Shown here piece after piece: positions 17,011 to 25,239 of a stretch of DNA of 64,000 nt. Origin of the DNA: Paradesulfitobacterium ferrireducens. GTDB taxonomy: Bacteria > Bacillota > Desulfitobacteriia > Desulfitobacteriales > Desulfitobacteriaceae. How positions within the stretch are numbered: the stretch's first letter is position 1; every line of letters begins with the position of its first letter. The stretch lies in the NCBI RefSeq assembly GCF_017310645.1, contig NZ_JAFLRH010000019.1, forward strand, positions 124,001 to 188,000. The letters are read 5' to 3'. The notes under the pieces were generated by a model, which was not told where the DNA came from, ran no database searches, and saw only the letters and a list, made by a program, of their open reading frames with translations. The translations under genes and the position numbers were made by a program.

Positions 17011-17695
17011 TTTACGTGTAGCTTATGGAAAAGTAAATGCCTTAAAAGGAATATCCCTAGAAGTTCATCGGGGGGAAGTTGTCACCCTGATCGGTTCAAA
17101 CGGAGCCGGGAAATCAACTTTACTCAAAACTATTTCCGGACTTGTCCGCCCTAAAACAGGTTCGATTACTTTTGAAGGAGAAGAGATAACAAAAGCATCT
17201 CCGGATGCCATTGTAGGACGGGGAATCGCTCATGTTCCGGAGGGAAGGCGTATTTTTACCAATCTCACGGTGATGGAAAATCTCAAAGCCGGTGCGTACT
17301 TGCGTAAGGATAAAGAGCAGTTACAGACGGATTATGAAGAAATGTTTTCCCTGTTTCCGATTTTGAAGGAACGAAAAGAGCAGATGGCCGGCACCCTCTC
17401 CGGAGGAGAACAACAGATGCTGGCTTTATGCCGGGCCTTGCTCTCCAAACCGAAGTTAATTATTCTGGATGAGCCTTCCCTCGGCTTGGCACCTCTTATT
17501 GTAGATCTGGTATTTGATGTCATTGAAAAAGTACGTCAAACGGGGATCACGATTCTTTTAGTTGAGCAGAATGCTCATCTGGCTTTGGAAATCGCGCAAA
17601 GGGCTTATGTGCTGGAAACGGGGGAAATTAAGCTTTCAGGAACTTCAGAAAGTTTGTTAAAAGATGAGCGGGTGATCGAAGCTTATTTAGGGTAA
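16994..17695 (+). CDS. ABC transporter ATP-binding protein, LivF family
   Basis: The ATPase has 233 residues with Walker A GSNGAGKST near residue 35, AHVPEGRRIFTNLTVMENL typical of LivF, signature LSGGEQQMLALCRAL and Walker B LIILDEPSLGLAP. The start ATG 16994 lies 7 bases after AGGAGG; the frame upstream belongs to the overlap with LivG. It completes a K-H-M-G-F transporter. Confidence 0.94.
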   Translation: MLKVSNLRVAYGKVNALKGISLEVHRGEVVTLIGSNGAGKSTLLKTISGLVRPKTGSITFEGEEITKASPDAIVGRGIAHVPEGRRIFTNLTVMENLKAGAYLRKDKEQLQTDYEEMFSLFPILKERKEQMAGTLSGGEQQMLALCRALLSKPKLIILDEPSLGLAPLIVDLVFDVIEKVRQTGITILLVEQNAHLALEIAQRAYVLETGEIKLSGTSESLLKDERVIEAYLG

Positions 17696-17739
17696 AGTGT
17701 TTAATCAAAAAGTGAGGAAAGAAATGGGGGTAAAGGATT

Positions 17740-18579
17740 TTGGTTAAGGTTGCCGCGGTTCAAATGGATCCTAAAATTGGACAATTGGAGCTGAATCTTG
17801 AACAAACGCGGGCGTTTGTTCAAGAAGCGGCTCGAGAAGGAGCCAAGTTAGTTGTCTTTCCTGAGTGCTCCTTAACGGGATATTGTTTTGCCAGTGAGGA
17901 GGAAGCAAGGTCCAAGGCATTGGTCATAGGAGATCAATGGACAACCCAGCTTCATAAACTGGCCGCTCAATTGGACGTTTATGTTATCGTAGGTTTTGTA
18001 GAACTGCTTAGGGAGGATATTTATAATACCTTTTTAGTCGTTGGGCCTGAGGGAGTAAAAGGGCACTATCGGAAAGCGCACTTACCCACTCTGGGAGTGG
18101 ATAATTTCACCAAGGCCGGAACTGAGACGTTCGAGTTAATCGAAACTTCGCTTGGTAAAATCGGACCGCTGGTATGCTATGATGCCCGTTTCCCGGAACA
18201 GTCGCGGATTCTTTCGCTGAAAGGAGCAGATATTTTGGTGCACATCACCAACTTGCCCCTTACAGCCTCAGCTCAAGTTGATTTTCTACTTCCGACACGG
18301 GCCAATGAAAACCGGGTTTTTGTTTTATCCTCTGACCGGGTGGGTGAAGAACGCGGATACAAGTTCCTCGGACGCAGCAGCATCTATGGTGTGGATGGAG
18401 AAGTGCTGGCCCAGGCCAATAATGTGGATGAAACCATTATTTACGCAGACCTTGATTTCTCCCTAGCGCGCCAAAAAGAAGTTTATTATCCGGCCAGTGA
18501 GGGAAAACCGGCGGATCATATAAACTATTTGTTTGGGGCGAGACGTCCGGATTTGTATAAAGATTTATCCGAAGGCTGA
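17740..18579 (+). CDS. Carbon-nitrogen hydrolase (nitrilase superfamily)
   Basis: The protein has 279 residues with the Glu-Lys-Cys triad of the superfamily: VFPECSLTGY near residue 41, HYRKAHLP near 110 and LVCYDARFPEQSR near 147. These enzymes hydrolyse amides, nitriles or N-carbamoyl compounds. The start is TTG 17740 behind AAAGGA. It lies 44 bases after LivF and probably belongs to the same operon, acting on the imported amide or carbamoyl substrate. The closest branch (omega-amidase, carbamoylase or aliphatic amidase) is not resolved. Confidence 0.88.
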   Translation: MVKVAAVQMDPKIGQLELNLEQTRAFVQEAAREGAKLVVFPECSLTGYCFASEEEARSKALVIGDQWTTQLHKLAAQLDVYVIVGFVELLREDIYNTFLVVGPEGVKGHYRKAHLPTLGVDNFTKAGTETFELIETSLGKIGPLVCYDARFPEQSRILSLKGADILVHITNLPLTASAQVDFLLPTRANENRVFVLSSDRVGEERGYKFLGRSSIYGVDGEVLAQANNVDETIIYADLDFSLARQKEVYYPASEGKPADHINYLFGARRPDLYKDLSEG

Positions 18580-18657
18580 GTCAATCACGTAAATATCCAA
18601 CATCTGTAATTGTCGGTAATCAATATAAATGTGGTAAGAAGAAAGGGATATTATGAA

Positions 18658-19122
18658 ATGATTAAGTCGCTTAGAAGAGAAGATAGAAAAATAGATGAGG
18701 CTGTTGCAACTGTGATTTTGGAGCAAGGAGAATACGGTATCCTATCAATAGCTAGTCCAAGCGGAAATGCCTATGGAGTACCGTTAAGTTACGTATATAT
18801 GAATGGTTCTATTTATTTACATGGTGCATCGGAGGGGCATAAGCACGAGATTATTGAGGAAAACAACGGAGTATCATTTTGTGTTGTTGGAGAGGCAGAA
18901 CCCCTTCCCGAACAGTTCAGTATGAAGTATCAGAGTGTAATAGTATTTGGGAATATTGTAGAAGTTTATGGTGACGAGAAGCATGAAGCGCTTCTAGGGT
19001 TTGTAGAAAAATATGCCAGTCAGTATATAGAAAAAGGCAAGAAATATGTAGAAAGTAGTGAACACAAAGCAAAGGTCATCAAAATTAATATCGAGCACAT
19101 GTCGGGTAAAGCTAGAAAATAG
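18658..19122 (+). CDS. Pyridoxamine 5'-phosphate oxidase-like (NimA-type) flavin-binding protein
   Basis: The protein has about 154 residues with the split-barrel FMN-binding pattern: an N-terminal MIKSLRREDRKIDE, then YGILSIASPSGNAYGVPLSY, IYLHGASEGHKHEII, and a SVIVFGNIVEVYGDE-like strand. This matches the NimA/PNPOx-like family of small FMN or heme-binding proteins. ATG 18658 is in frame after AAGAAAGGG. It is the one gene of this operon whose link to amide catabolism is unclear, and its codon usage is slightly more AT-rich than its neighbours, so it could be a later insertion. Confidence 0.75.
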   Translation: MIKSLRREDRKIDEAVATVILEQGEYGILSIASPSGNAYGVPLSYVYMNGSIYLHGASEGHKHEIIEENNGVSFCVVGEAEPLPEQFSMKYQSVIVFGNIVEVYGDEKHEALLGFVEKYASQYIEKGKKYVESSEHKAKVIKINIEHMSGKARK

Positions 19123-19200
19123 AACATATTCCCTTAGTTTCGATTGTTCGGAAAGGGATGTTTGCTAAAATCTTCTTTTAGTAGAGAGGAGAGACAATAT

Positions 19201-20442
19201 ATGGAACAAGCTTTAATGAAAGTAAACCGTAACCGGTTACAAGAGACAATTGAAACAAGTGCCCAAATTGGGGCTATACCAGGGAACGGCTTGTGCAGGC
19301 TGGCTTTAAGTGATGAAGATAAAGAAATACGCGATCTTTTTCGATCTTGGCTAAAAGACAGCGGGCTACAGGTCAGAGTGGATGACTTCGGCAATATTTA
19401 TGGGCGGCGCGAAGGGAAAAAGAAAGACGCTCCTCCCATCCTTGTAGGGTCACACCTTGACACCCAGCCGATGGGTGGACGTTTTGACGGGATTTTAGGA
19501 GTCTTGGGAGCTTTAGAAGTTGTGCGAACGTTAAACGATTTAGAAATTGAAACGGAATTACCGATTGAAATCGTTTCCTTTACCAATGAAGAAGGGGCCA
19601 GGTTTGAGCCGCCGATGCTTGGTTCCGGCGGTATCACCGGGATTTTTGATAAAGAATTTATCTATAGTCAGAAAGATAAATCCGGTAAAAGTTTTGTGGA
19701 TGAGCTAAAAAGGATAGGATATCTCGGGGATGAATCTAACCGGATTCGGAAGGTGCATTCCTATTTAGAATTCCATGTTGAACAGGGTCCGGTGCTTGAA
19801 CAAGCAAATTCGGCCATCGGAGTGGTAGAGGCTATTCAAGGTATGACTTGGCTGGAAGTAAAGTTAACAGGAGAGGGCGACCACGCAGGACCGACACCGA
19901 TGAACATGCGTAAAGATGCTTTGGTGGCTGCAGCCAAAATGATTGTGGCCATTCAGCATGCGGCCCGTGAAATCGATGAAATGACAACTACCACAGTAGG
20001 TAGGATGGCACTTGCCCCCAATGTGGTCAATTGTATCCCCGGAGAGGTTAGTTTCTCAGTGGATGTTCGTCATCCTGAAGATATCAAACGGCGTCTGGCT
20101 GTTGAGCTGGTACGGGAGAAGATTAGTACGATTGCGGCGGCAGAAGGAGTGGAAATCGAGATTAGAGATCTGTGGGAGATCGAAACTACCCCATTTGCTC
20201 CACAAATATTAAAACATATAACTGAAGGAGCCAAAGCTTACGGTTATAGTTCTAGACGAATTGTGAGCGGGGCCGGGCATGATGCCAAATACTTAAGTGA
20301 TATTGCGCCCACGGCCATGATTTTTGTTCCGAGTGTCAATGGCAAAAGCCATTCACCAGAAGAACTCACATCCTGGGAGGATATTGAGCAGGGAGCAAAT
20401 GTGTTGCTTTATGTGGTTGAGGCTTTGGCCAACGAAAGGTAA
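19201..20442 (+). CDS. M20 hydantoinase/carbamoylase family amidase
   Basis: The protein has 413 residues of the Zn-dependent M20 family branch containing N-carbamoyl-L-amino-acid hydrolase and allantoate amidohydrolase. Metal-site motifs visible: VGSHLDTQPMGGRFDGILG near residue 80, SFTNEEGARFEPPMLGS near 125, EFHVEQGPVLE near 190 and SGAGHDAKYLSDIAP near 355. ATG 19201 follows GAGAGGAGAG. It would release ammonia and CO2 from a carbamoyl or ureido group. The operon and its sigma-54 control suggest nitrogen scavenging. Confidence 0.92.
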   Translation: MEQALMKVNRNRLQETIETSAQIGAIPGNGLCRLALSDEDKEIRDLFRSWLKDSGLQVRVDDFGNIYGRREGKKKDAPPILVGSHLDTQPMGGRFDGILGVLGALEVVRTLNDLEIETELPIEIVSFTNEEGARFEPPMLGSGGITGIFDKEFIYSQKDKSGKSFVDELKRIGYLGDESNRIRKVHSYLEFHVEQGPVLEQANSAIGVVEAIQGMTWLEVKLTGEGDHAGPTPMNMRKDALVAAAKMIVAIQHAAREIDEMTTTTVGRMALAPNVVNCIPGEVSFSVDVRHPEDIKRRLAVELVREKISTIAAAEGVEIEIRDLWEIETTPFAPQILKHITEGAKAYGYSSRRIVSGAGHDAKYLSDIAPTAMIFVPSVNGKSHSPEELTSWEDIEQGANVLLYVVEALANER

Positions 20443-20482
20443 TCCATGGATTCCTTATAGAAATTAGGAAAGGAGAGTAAGA

Positions 20483-21775
20483 GTGGGCGAGAAAGTAAAT
20501 GAACAAATCTTAACGCAGGTACTGGCAAAAATTGATGCTCTATGGGAGGAAGAACTTTCATTCCTGCAAGCTATTGGGTGCTATCCGAGTACACTTGGCA
20601 ATGAGAAGGCTGTGCAAAATTACGTGGCCAAGTATTTCCAAGAGGAGCTGGGACTTGAAGTAGATAAAATTTTTCCGGATCCTAAAGAAATAGCCGGGCA
20701 TCCGGGATATTCTCCGGCGGAGTGGTCGTATGAAGGAAGACCGGTGGTAGTCGGACAATGGAAAACGGATAAACCGAAAATTGGAAAGAGTTTAATTCTC
20801 CAGGGGCATATTGATGTGGTAAGCCCCGAGCCTTTATGCTTCTGGAATTATGACCCATGGGATGCGACCATTGTTGGCAACAAGATTTACGGTCGCGGGA
20901 TGCAGGATATGAAAAGTGGGATTGCGGCTATGGTTTTTGCCGTGAAAGCGATCAAAGAGTCTGGGCTTGAATTAGGGGCGGATATATTACTGGAGACGGT
21001 TATCGAAGAAGAGTGCACCGGGAATGGTGCTTTGGCTGCGCTGGAGCGTGGTTACGTTGCTGACGGAGCTTTGATTCCGGAACCTTTTGGCATGTCCGGA
21101 CTAATTGCCCAAGTCGGAGTGATATGGGTGAGAGTAAGGGTAATTGGTGCGGGAAGCCATGTTGAAAGGGCAGACCGTGCTGTCAACGCTATTGAGAAGG
21201 CTTATATTCTGGTCAATGCCTTAAAAGACTATGAGAAGCACATCAACGCCAAACCGAAGCATAAGGATTTTGAACATCTTGAGCATCCGCTTAATGTTAA
21301 TATTGGTCTTATTCGGGCGGGAGACTGGCCCTCGACCGTGGCATCTGAGTGTGTGTTTGAAGCCAGAGTGGGCTTATATCCTGGGCAAGACCCTTATCAG
21401 ATTAAGGAAGAAGTTAAAGAATGGCTGCTACAGGCTGCCCAAGCTGATAAATGGCTCCGGCAATCTCCTCCGGAGATTACATTTTACGGTTTTCATGCAG
21501 AAGGAGCAGCTTTGGATCGAGGATTAGAGATTTTTAAGGAATTGGAGTGGGCTCATAAAACTACCACCGGGGAAGAATTTGAGTTTGGCGTTACCACCGC
21601 GACCTCGGATATGAGATTTTATAATTTGTATTATAATATCCCGGCGACCTGCTATGGCCCTTTAGGCGGGAACATGCACGGTGCGGATGAATGGGTCGAT
21701 CTTGAAAGTGTCAAAGCAGTAACTAAAACTTATGCTGCTTTTATTCTGAGCTGGTGCGGAGTGCACCGCGGTTAA
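20483..21775 (+). CDS. M20 family ArgE/DapE-like deacylase
   Basis: The protein has 430 residues with M20 zinc motifs: LILQGHIDVVSPEP near residue 105, GRGMQDMKSGIAAMVFA near 135, and ETVIEEECTGNGALAAL near 175. ArgE/DapE-like enzymes remove acyl groups from amino acids. The start is GTG 20483 behind AGGAGAG, about 40 bases after the previous stop. Last gene of the apparent transporter-hydrolase operon. Substrate is not determined. Confidence 0.9.
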   Translation: MGEKVNEQILTQVLAKIDALWEEELSFLQAIGCYPSTLGNEKAVQNYVAKYFQEELGLEVDKIFPDPKEIAGHPGYSPAEWSYEGRPVVVGQWKTDKPKIGKSLILQGHIDVVSPEPLCFWNYDPWDATIVGNKIYGRGMQDMKSGIAAMVFAVKAIKESGLELGADILLETVIEEECTGNGALAALERGYVADGALIPEPFGMSGLIAQVGVIWVRVRVIGAGSHVERADRAVNAIEKAYILVNALKDYEKHINAKPKHKDFEHLEHPLNVNIGLIRAGDWPSTVASECVFEARVGLYPGQDPYQIKEEVKEWLLQAAQADKWLRQSPPEITFYGFHAEGAALDRGLEIFKELEWAHKTTTGEEFEFGVTTATSDMRFYNLYYNIPATCYGPLGGNMHGADEWVDLESVKAVTKTYAAFILSWCGVHRG

Positions 21776-21829
21776 GTTAACAACTTATTCTTGCTGTTGT
21801 TCTACTAGGAAATAAAACATAGGCTTGAC

Positions 21830-21859
21830 TTGTTAAGAAAGTTCTGCGGATGGTATAAT
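21830..21859 (+). promoter_or_regulatory. Promoter ahead of the Uma2 remnant
   Basis: TTGTTA (21830-21835) and TATAAT (21854-21859) with an 18-base spacer, 46 bases before the start codon. An alternative TTGACT lies too far upstream (23-base spacer). Confidence 0.5.
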
Positions 21860-21905
21860 ATGCCATAGGAAACCATTCGATGATGGGTCCGATGGAGGTA
21901 CTGTT

Positions 21906-22267
21906 ATGAGCCGGCCACACCCTAATAAGATCACGCTTGAGGAGTTTTATCAACTGCGGGAAAAAGTCGATCAGACGTTAGAATTTATTGCCGGAATTGT
22001 TTATATGACTCCTTCTCCTTCAACCAAGCATCAAAGAGTTTCCGGAAGGTTACACGCTAAACTGTTTAATTTTCTCGAAGGTAAGGAATGCGAAGTATTT
22101 CACGCTCCTTTTGATATTGAATTAAGCCGTTGCTAAATAGTGTGCAAATCTATGTCTTAAATATTGAGGGACAGTATCAACAAGTAGACGCCCTCAAAGA
22201 AATCGGTTGGGCAGCTTCTGAAATCTTAGATAGTTTTAGTGTCAATCTTAAAGATCTATTCAAATAA
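21906..22267 (+). pseudogene. Uma2-family (DUF820) endonuclease-like gene, internally deleted
   Basis: An intact N-terminal part (21906-22136, 76 codons: LEEFYQLREKVDQTLEFIAG, KHQRVSGRLHAKLFNFLEGK) stops at a TAA. The C-terminal part follows at once in another frame (about 22131-22267: VQIYVLNIEGQYQQVDALKE). The central catalytic part with the Asp and Glu-x-Lys residues is missing. This looks like a deletion that joined the two ends out of frame. The normal length is about 185 residues. Confidence 0.75.
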
Positions 22268-22321
22268 GCAAGTATACAATGTTCTTTGTTTTTTCTACTA
22301 GAGATTTTCGGTAGGATGCAG

Positions 22322-22396
22322 TATAATAATTTCATTATTAAAAAAGGCAACGGTGCCGTAAATGTCTGGATTCCCAGATAATTTACGGCACTTTTT
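22322..22396 (+). promoter_or_regulatory. hutP leader: -10 box, small hairpin and overlapping terminator
   Basis: TATAAT at 22322-22327 is followed by GGC-AACGGT-GCC (22346-22357). A terminator stem GTGCCGTAAAT (22353-22363) with ATTTACGGCAC (22381-22391), plus inner TCTGG/CCAGA, is followed by TTTTT. The terminator's 5' arm reuses the 3' arm of the small hairpin, so the two are mutually exclusive, as in an antitermination switch. The same layout occurs upstream of nifI1 at 25166-25221. The A1/G4 hexaloop recalls ANTAR target hairpins, but no second hairpin is clear here. Confidence 0.65.
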
Positions 22397-22419
22397 ACTT
22401 TTTCAGTAGGAGGGCTTGT

Positions 22420-22863
22420 ATGCCGGAACGTCTTCCAAATTACAGCAGTGATAAACCTTCATTGGAACGTGCTGCCCTAGCCTTAGCATTAACCGATACA
22501 CGGGAAAAAGAGGATGAGTTAAAACAGTTGTTATTTGCTCAAGGCTTGCATTGTGCGGTTACGGAAATTGGCGGCACGGTAGCAACTCTGCAACCGACAG
22601 GAAAGCTAACTCACTCCATTATATCTGCCGCAATCAATACCGGTCTGGTTAAAAAAGATTCCAAAGAAATTCATGCTGTGGTTCACGCGGCTTTGGAAGC
22701 CAGCAATGGCATCTTTATTCATACCAACAGCAATGCAAGTTTTGCGCTCAAGATTGGGATGACGACCGACAGGAAATGGATTGCTATTGCAATGTTTGGA
22801 CGATCGTCATTGCACGCACTTTCAGAACATTGCCGCGTAGGACTTGGGTATATGCATTTGTAG
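22420..22863 (+). CDS. HutP-family RNA-binding antiterminator
   Basis: The protein has 147 residues, as in Bacillus subtilis HutP (about 148). HutP binds L-histidine and a divalent metal and then binds UAG-rich mRNA to prevent a terminator. Metal-ligand-type histidines are present: EIHAVVHAALEA (His85, His89) and GLGYMHL (His146), with the FGRSSLHALSEH helix before it. No histidine-degradation genes are near. The neighbours are amt, glnB and nif, and the amt and nif leaders contain regular NAG triplets beside terminators. A role as a nitrogen-linked antiterminator is my inference. ATG 22420 follows AGTAGGAGGG. Confidence 0.87.
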   Translation: MPERLPNYSSDKPSLERAALALALTDTREKEDELKQLLFAQGLHCAVTEIGGTVATLQPTGKLTHSIISAAINTGLVKKDSKEIHAVVHAALEASNGIFIHTNSNASFALKIGMTTDRKWIAIAMFGRSSLHALSEHCRVGLGYMHL

Positions 22864-22880
22864 CATCAGGAGTCTTCCTA

Positions 22881-23039
22881 GAGTTATAAAGTGATAAAGT
22901 GATAAAGTTAAATGTCATTACAAACTTATGGTTAAGACCATAACATATTAAATGGGTGCCAAATCCGAAGGATTTGGAGTGTCACAGTGATAAAGAGAGA
23001 ACCCTTATTTATTGCAACTTTAGGGGCTCTCTCTTTTTT
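22881..23039 (+). promoter_or_regulatory. amt leader: NAG array, two hairpins, second NAG array and terminator
   Basis: Site I: GAG, AAG, AAG, AAG begin at 22881, 22889, 22897 and 22905, exactly 8 bases apart. Hairpin 1: TTATGGT/ACCATAA (22926-22943). Hairpin 2: CCAAATCC/GGATTTGG (22959-22977). Site II: GAG, CAG, AAG begin at 22977, 22985 and 22993, again 8 apart, and run into the terminator AGAGAGA (22994-23000) paired with TCTCTCT (23028-23034) followed by TTTTT. The arrangement is repeated in the nif leader. Confidence 0.72.
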
Positions 23040-23160
23040 CATACAGGAGGAGATAAGCAGTGAAGTAAGTTGATACAGGGATTTTGAAAAATTCATATCT
23101 TGGAAATGGACTTGGTGTTACCGTGGCCAGTAATTTGTGAATTAGACAGGAGGAACAACT

Positions 23161-24564
23161 ATGAAGAGATTATGGTCCTTAGTAATCGCACTTATAAGCA
23201 TGTTAGCACTTCCCGGAACCGTCATGGCGGCAGATACCCCGGCAATCGACACCGGCGATACCAGTTTTATAATCTTTTCCACAGCCTTGGTATTTTTGAT
23301 GACTCCGGGGTTGGCGCTTTTCTATGGGGGGATGGTACGAAAAAAGAACGTACTCAGTACGATTATGCATAGTTTTATCATTATGGCCGTGGCTTCAATT
23401 CAGTGGGTCGTGATCGGCTACAGCTTAGCCTTTGGTCCGGATCATGGAGGACTGATTGGAGGCCTGAACTGGCTAGGACTTGCCGGAGTTGGCATAGATC
23501 CGAATCCGGATTACGCGGCCACGATTCCGGCTTTTGTCTTTATGGCTTTTCAGCTGATGTTTGCAATAATCACACCGGCCTTGATTACCGGTTCGATCGC
23601 TGAACGCATGAGGTTTTCAGCCTTTCTAGCTTTTATTCTCTTGTGGATGACAGTTGTCTATGCTCCCTTGGCTCACTGGGTTTGGGGTGTAGGTGGGTTT
23701 CTACGGACTATGGGAGCGCTTGATTTTGCAGGTGGAACGGTCGTGCATATCAGCTCCGGGGTTTCCGGCTTAGTAGCCGCGCTGGTCCTGGGTAAACGCA
23801 AAGGGCTTGGGAAAGAACCGATGGCCCCCCATCAGATTCCCATGACTGTATTAGGGGCAGGATTGCTTTGGTTCGGGTGGTTCGGATTTAATGCGGGAAG
23901 TGCGTTGGGAGCTAACGGCTTGGCCAGTGTAGCCCTTGTCACGACCAACACCTCGGCTGCGGCAGCCGCCTTGTCCTGGATGGCTGTGGAGTGGATTCAC
24001 CGGGGCAAGCCAACTGTACTCGGTGCAGCGAGCGGTGCTGTGGCCGGTTTAGTAGCCATCACTCCGGCCGCCGGGTTTGTCACCCCGCTGTCTTCGATTG
24101 TGATTGGGCTAGTCGGAGGAGTGCTCTGTTACTTCGCTGTGAGTGTACTCAAAGGGAAGCTCGGTTATGACGATGCCTTGGACGCTTTCGGTTGCCATGG
24201 TGTAGGAGGAACTTGGGGTGCGCTGGCCACCGGAATATTTGCGACGAAGACCATAAATCCCTCCGGAGCGGATGGACTCATATACGGGAACGCTGCTCAA
24301 CTCGGAATTCAAGCCACGAGTGTGGGGGTAACAATAGTCCTGGCCGTGATTGCAACATTTGTTATTCTGAAAGTTGTGGGAGCCTTTGTCAAACTGCGGG
24401 CAACTTCTGAGGAAGAAGAGGCCGGATTGGATTTGTCTATGCATGGTGAAGAAGCGTATCCGGACTTCTTAGGCGGTGGGTTTGTTCCCACACACATTAC
24501 AGTGTCTAAACAAGTAAAATCAGCCGCTGTTAATCCGGTTACAAGCGGACATCCTGCTCATTAA
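23161..24564 (+). CDS. amt: Ammonium transporter
   Basis: The protein has 467 residues, with an N-terminal signal-like segment (about 1-25, ending VMAADT) and about eleven membrane segments. Amt signatures: FFSTALVFLMTPGLALFYGG-like start of segment 1, GGTVVHISSGVSG with the first pore histidine and DAFGCHGVGGTWGALATG with the second. It has a cytoplasmic tail rich in Glu after residue 425. It imports ammonium and is normally gated by a PII protein; glnB lies convergent 14 bases away. Transcription must pass the leader terminator at 22994-23039. Start ATG 23161 follows AGGAGGA. Confidence 0.95.
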   Translation: MKRLWSLVIALISMLALPGTVMAADTPAIDTGDTSFIIFSTALVFLMTPGLALFYGGMVRKKNVLSTIMHSFIIMAVASIQWVVIGYSLAFGPDHGGLIGGLNWLGLAGVGIDPNPDYAATIPAFVFMAFQLMFAIITPALITGSIAERMRFSAFLAFILLWMTVVYAPLAHWVWGVGGFLRTMGALDFAGGTVVHISSGVSGLVAALVLGKRKGLGKEPMAPHQIPMTVLGAGLLWFGWFGFNAGSALGANGLASVALVTTNTSAAAAALSWMAVEWIHRGKPTVLGAASGAVAGLVAITPAAGFVTPLSSIVIGLVGGVLCYFAVSVLKGKLGYDDALDAFGCHGVGGTWGALATGIFATKTINPSGADGLIYGNAAQLGIQATSVGVTIVLAVIATFVILKVVGAFVKLRATSEEEEAGLDLSMHGEEAYPDFLGGGFVPTHITVSKQVKSAAVNPVTSGHPAH

Positions 24565-24578
24565 GTATGAACGAAGTC

Positions 24579-24917
24579 CTAAAGCCCTTTTGCTCCGCGT
24601 TCACCTGTGCGTATACGAATAGCCTCCTCAATAGGAGAAACGAATATTTTTCCATCACCAACTTCACCGGTTTTGGCTGCTTGAATGACGGCCGAAATTA
24701 TGTGCTCTACCTTTTCGTCCGAAGTCACAATCTCGAGTTTTACCTTGGGCAATAGTTGTGTCCGGATTTCTTGCCCCCGGTAAATTTGGGTATAGCCTTT
24801 CTGATTACCACACCCTAACACGTTGCTGACGGTTAATCCGTTAATCCCCAATTCAGACAAGGCATTTTTTACATTCTCGAGTTTTCCGGGTCGGATTATT
24901 GCCTCTATTTTTTTCAT
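24579..24917 (-). CDS. glnB: Nitrogen regulatory PII protein (GlnB/GlnK)
   Basis: The protein has 112 residues, the standard PII length. It has the start [20 protein letters not shown], the T-loop ([20 protein letters not shown]), and the nucleotide-binding [11 protein letters not shown] and IRTGERG. Tyr46 is present but the residue at the uridylylation position 51 is Ile, so control is probably by 2-oxoglutarate and ATP/ADP alone. It is tail to tail with amt, with only 14 bases between stop codons. The usual partner, a GlnK-gated Amt, is thus encoded on the opposite strand. Confidence 0.93.
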   Translation of the reverse strand: MKKIEAIIRPGKLENVKNALSELGINGLTVSNVLGCGNQKGYTQIYRGQEIRTQLLPKVKLEIVTSDEKVEHIISAVIQAAKTGEVGDGKIFVSPIEEAIRIRTGERGAKGL

Positions 24918-25115
24918 TGTGATACTCTCCCTCAGTTAGATGCTGTCTACTTTGAGTTTGAAAATACTGAACTTTGGTTTACCTATTATAAACTTAACAA
25001 AAACTCAGACATTAATAAAGAGGGGATAAGTATTTGAGCACGTTAAACCGTTGTTTCATCTTATGTATACAGTGTTCTTTTAAAAAATCACTAGCCAAAT
25101 ATCCTTACTTTAAGG

Positions 25116-25221
25116 TATAATCACTCCAAGAATTGAAGGGTAATTATTAGTAAATCATAAGCCTCTATGGCAATGACGCCATATAAAATCTGGTGTTCCC
25201 GGATTTTTATATGGTGTTTTT
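25116..25221 (+). promoter_or_regulatory. nif leader element 1: -10 box, hexaloop hairpin and overlapping terminator
   Basis: TATAAT at 25116-25121 is followed by TATGGC-AATGAC-GCCATA (25166-25183), a 6-bp stem with a hexaloop having A at position 1 and G at 4. The terminator stem CCATATAAAATCTGG (25179-25193) with its 3' arm at 25199-25214 (one bulge), followed by TGTTTTTT, overlaps the hairpin's 3' arm. A possible further hairpin AATT-N7-AATT lies at about 25131-25145. It is the twin of the hutP leader and resembles ANTAR-type antitermination sites, but no ANTAR protein is in the window. The 24918-25115 stretch shows no gene. Confidence 0.65.
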
Positions 25222-25239
25222 TATTGCAGAAATTAAACT

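Noticed and set aside
22881..22910. CRISPR-like or simple tandem repeat
   Set aside because: The unit is only 8 bases with conserved AG; the link to the second array and terminator makes an RNA-binding array more likely. No CRISPR array is present in the window.
24918..25115. Promoter-distal gene upstream of nifI1
   Set aside because: No open frame with a start and ribosome site; only AT-rich sequence is present.
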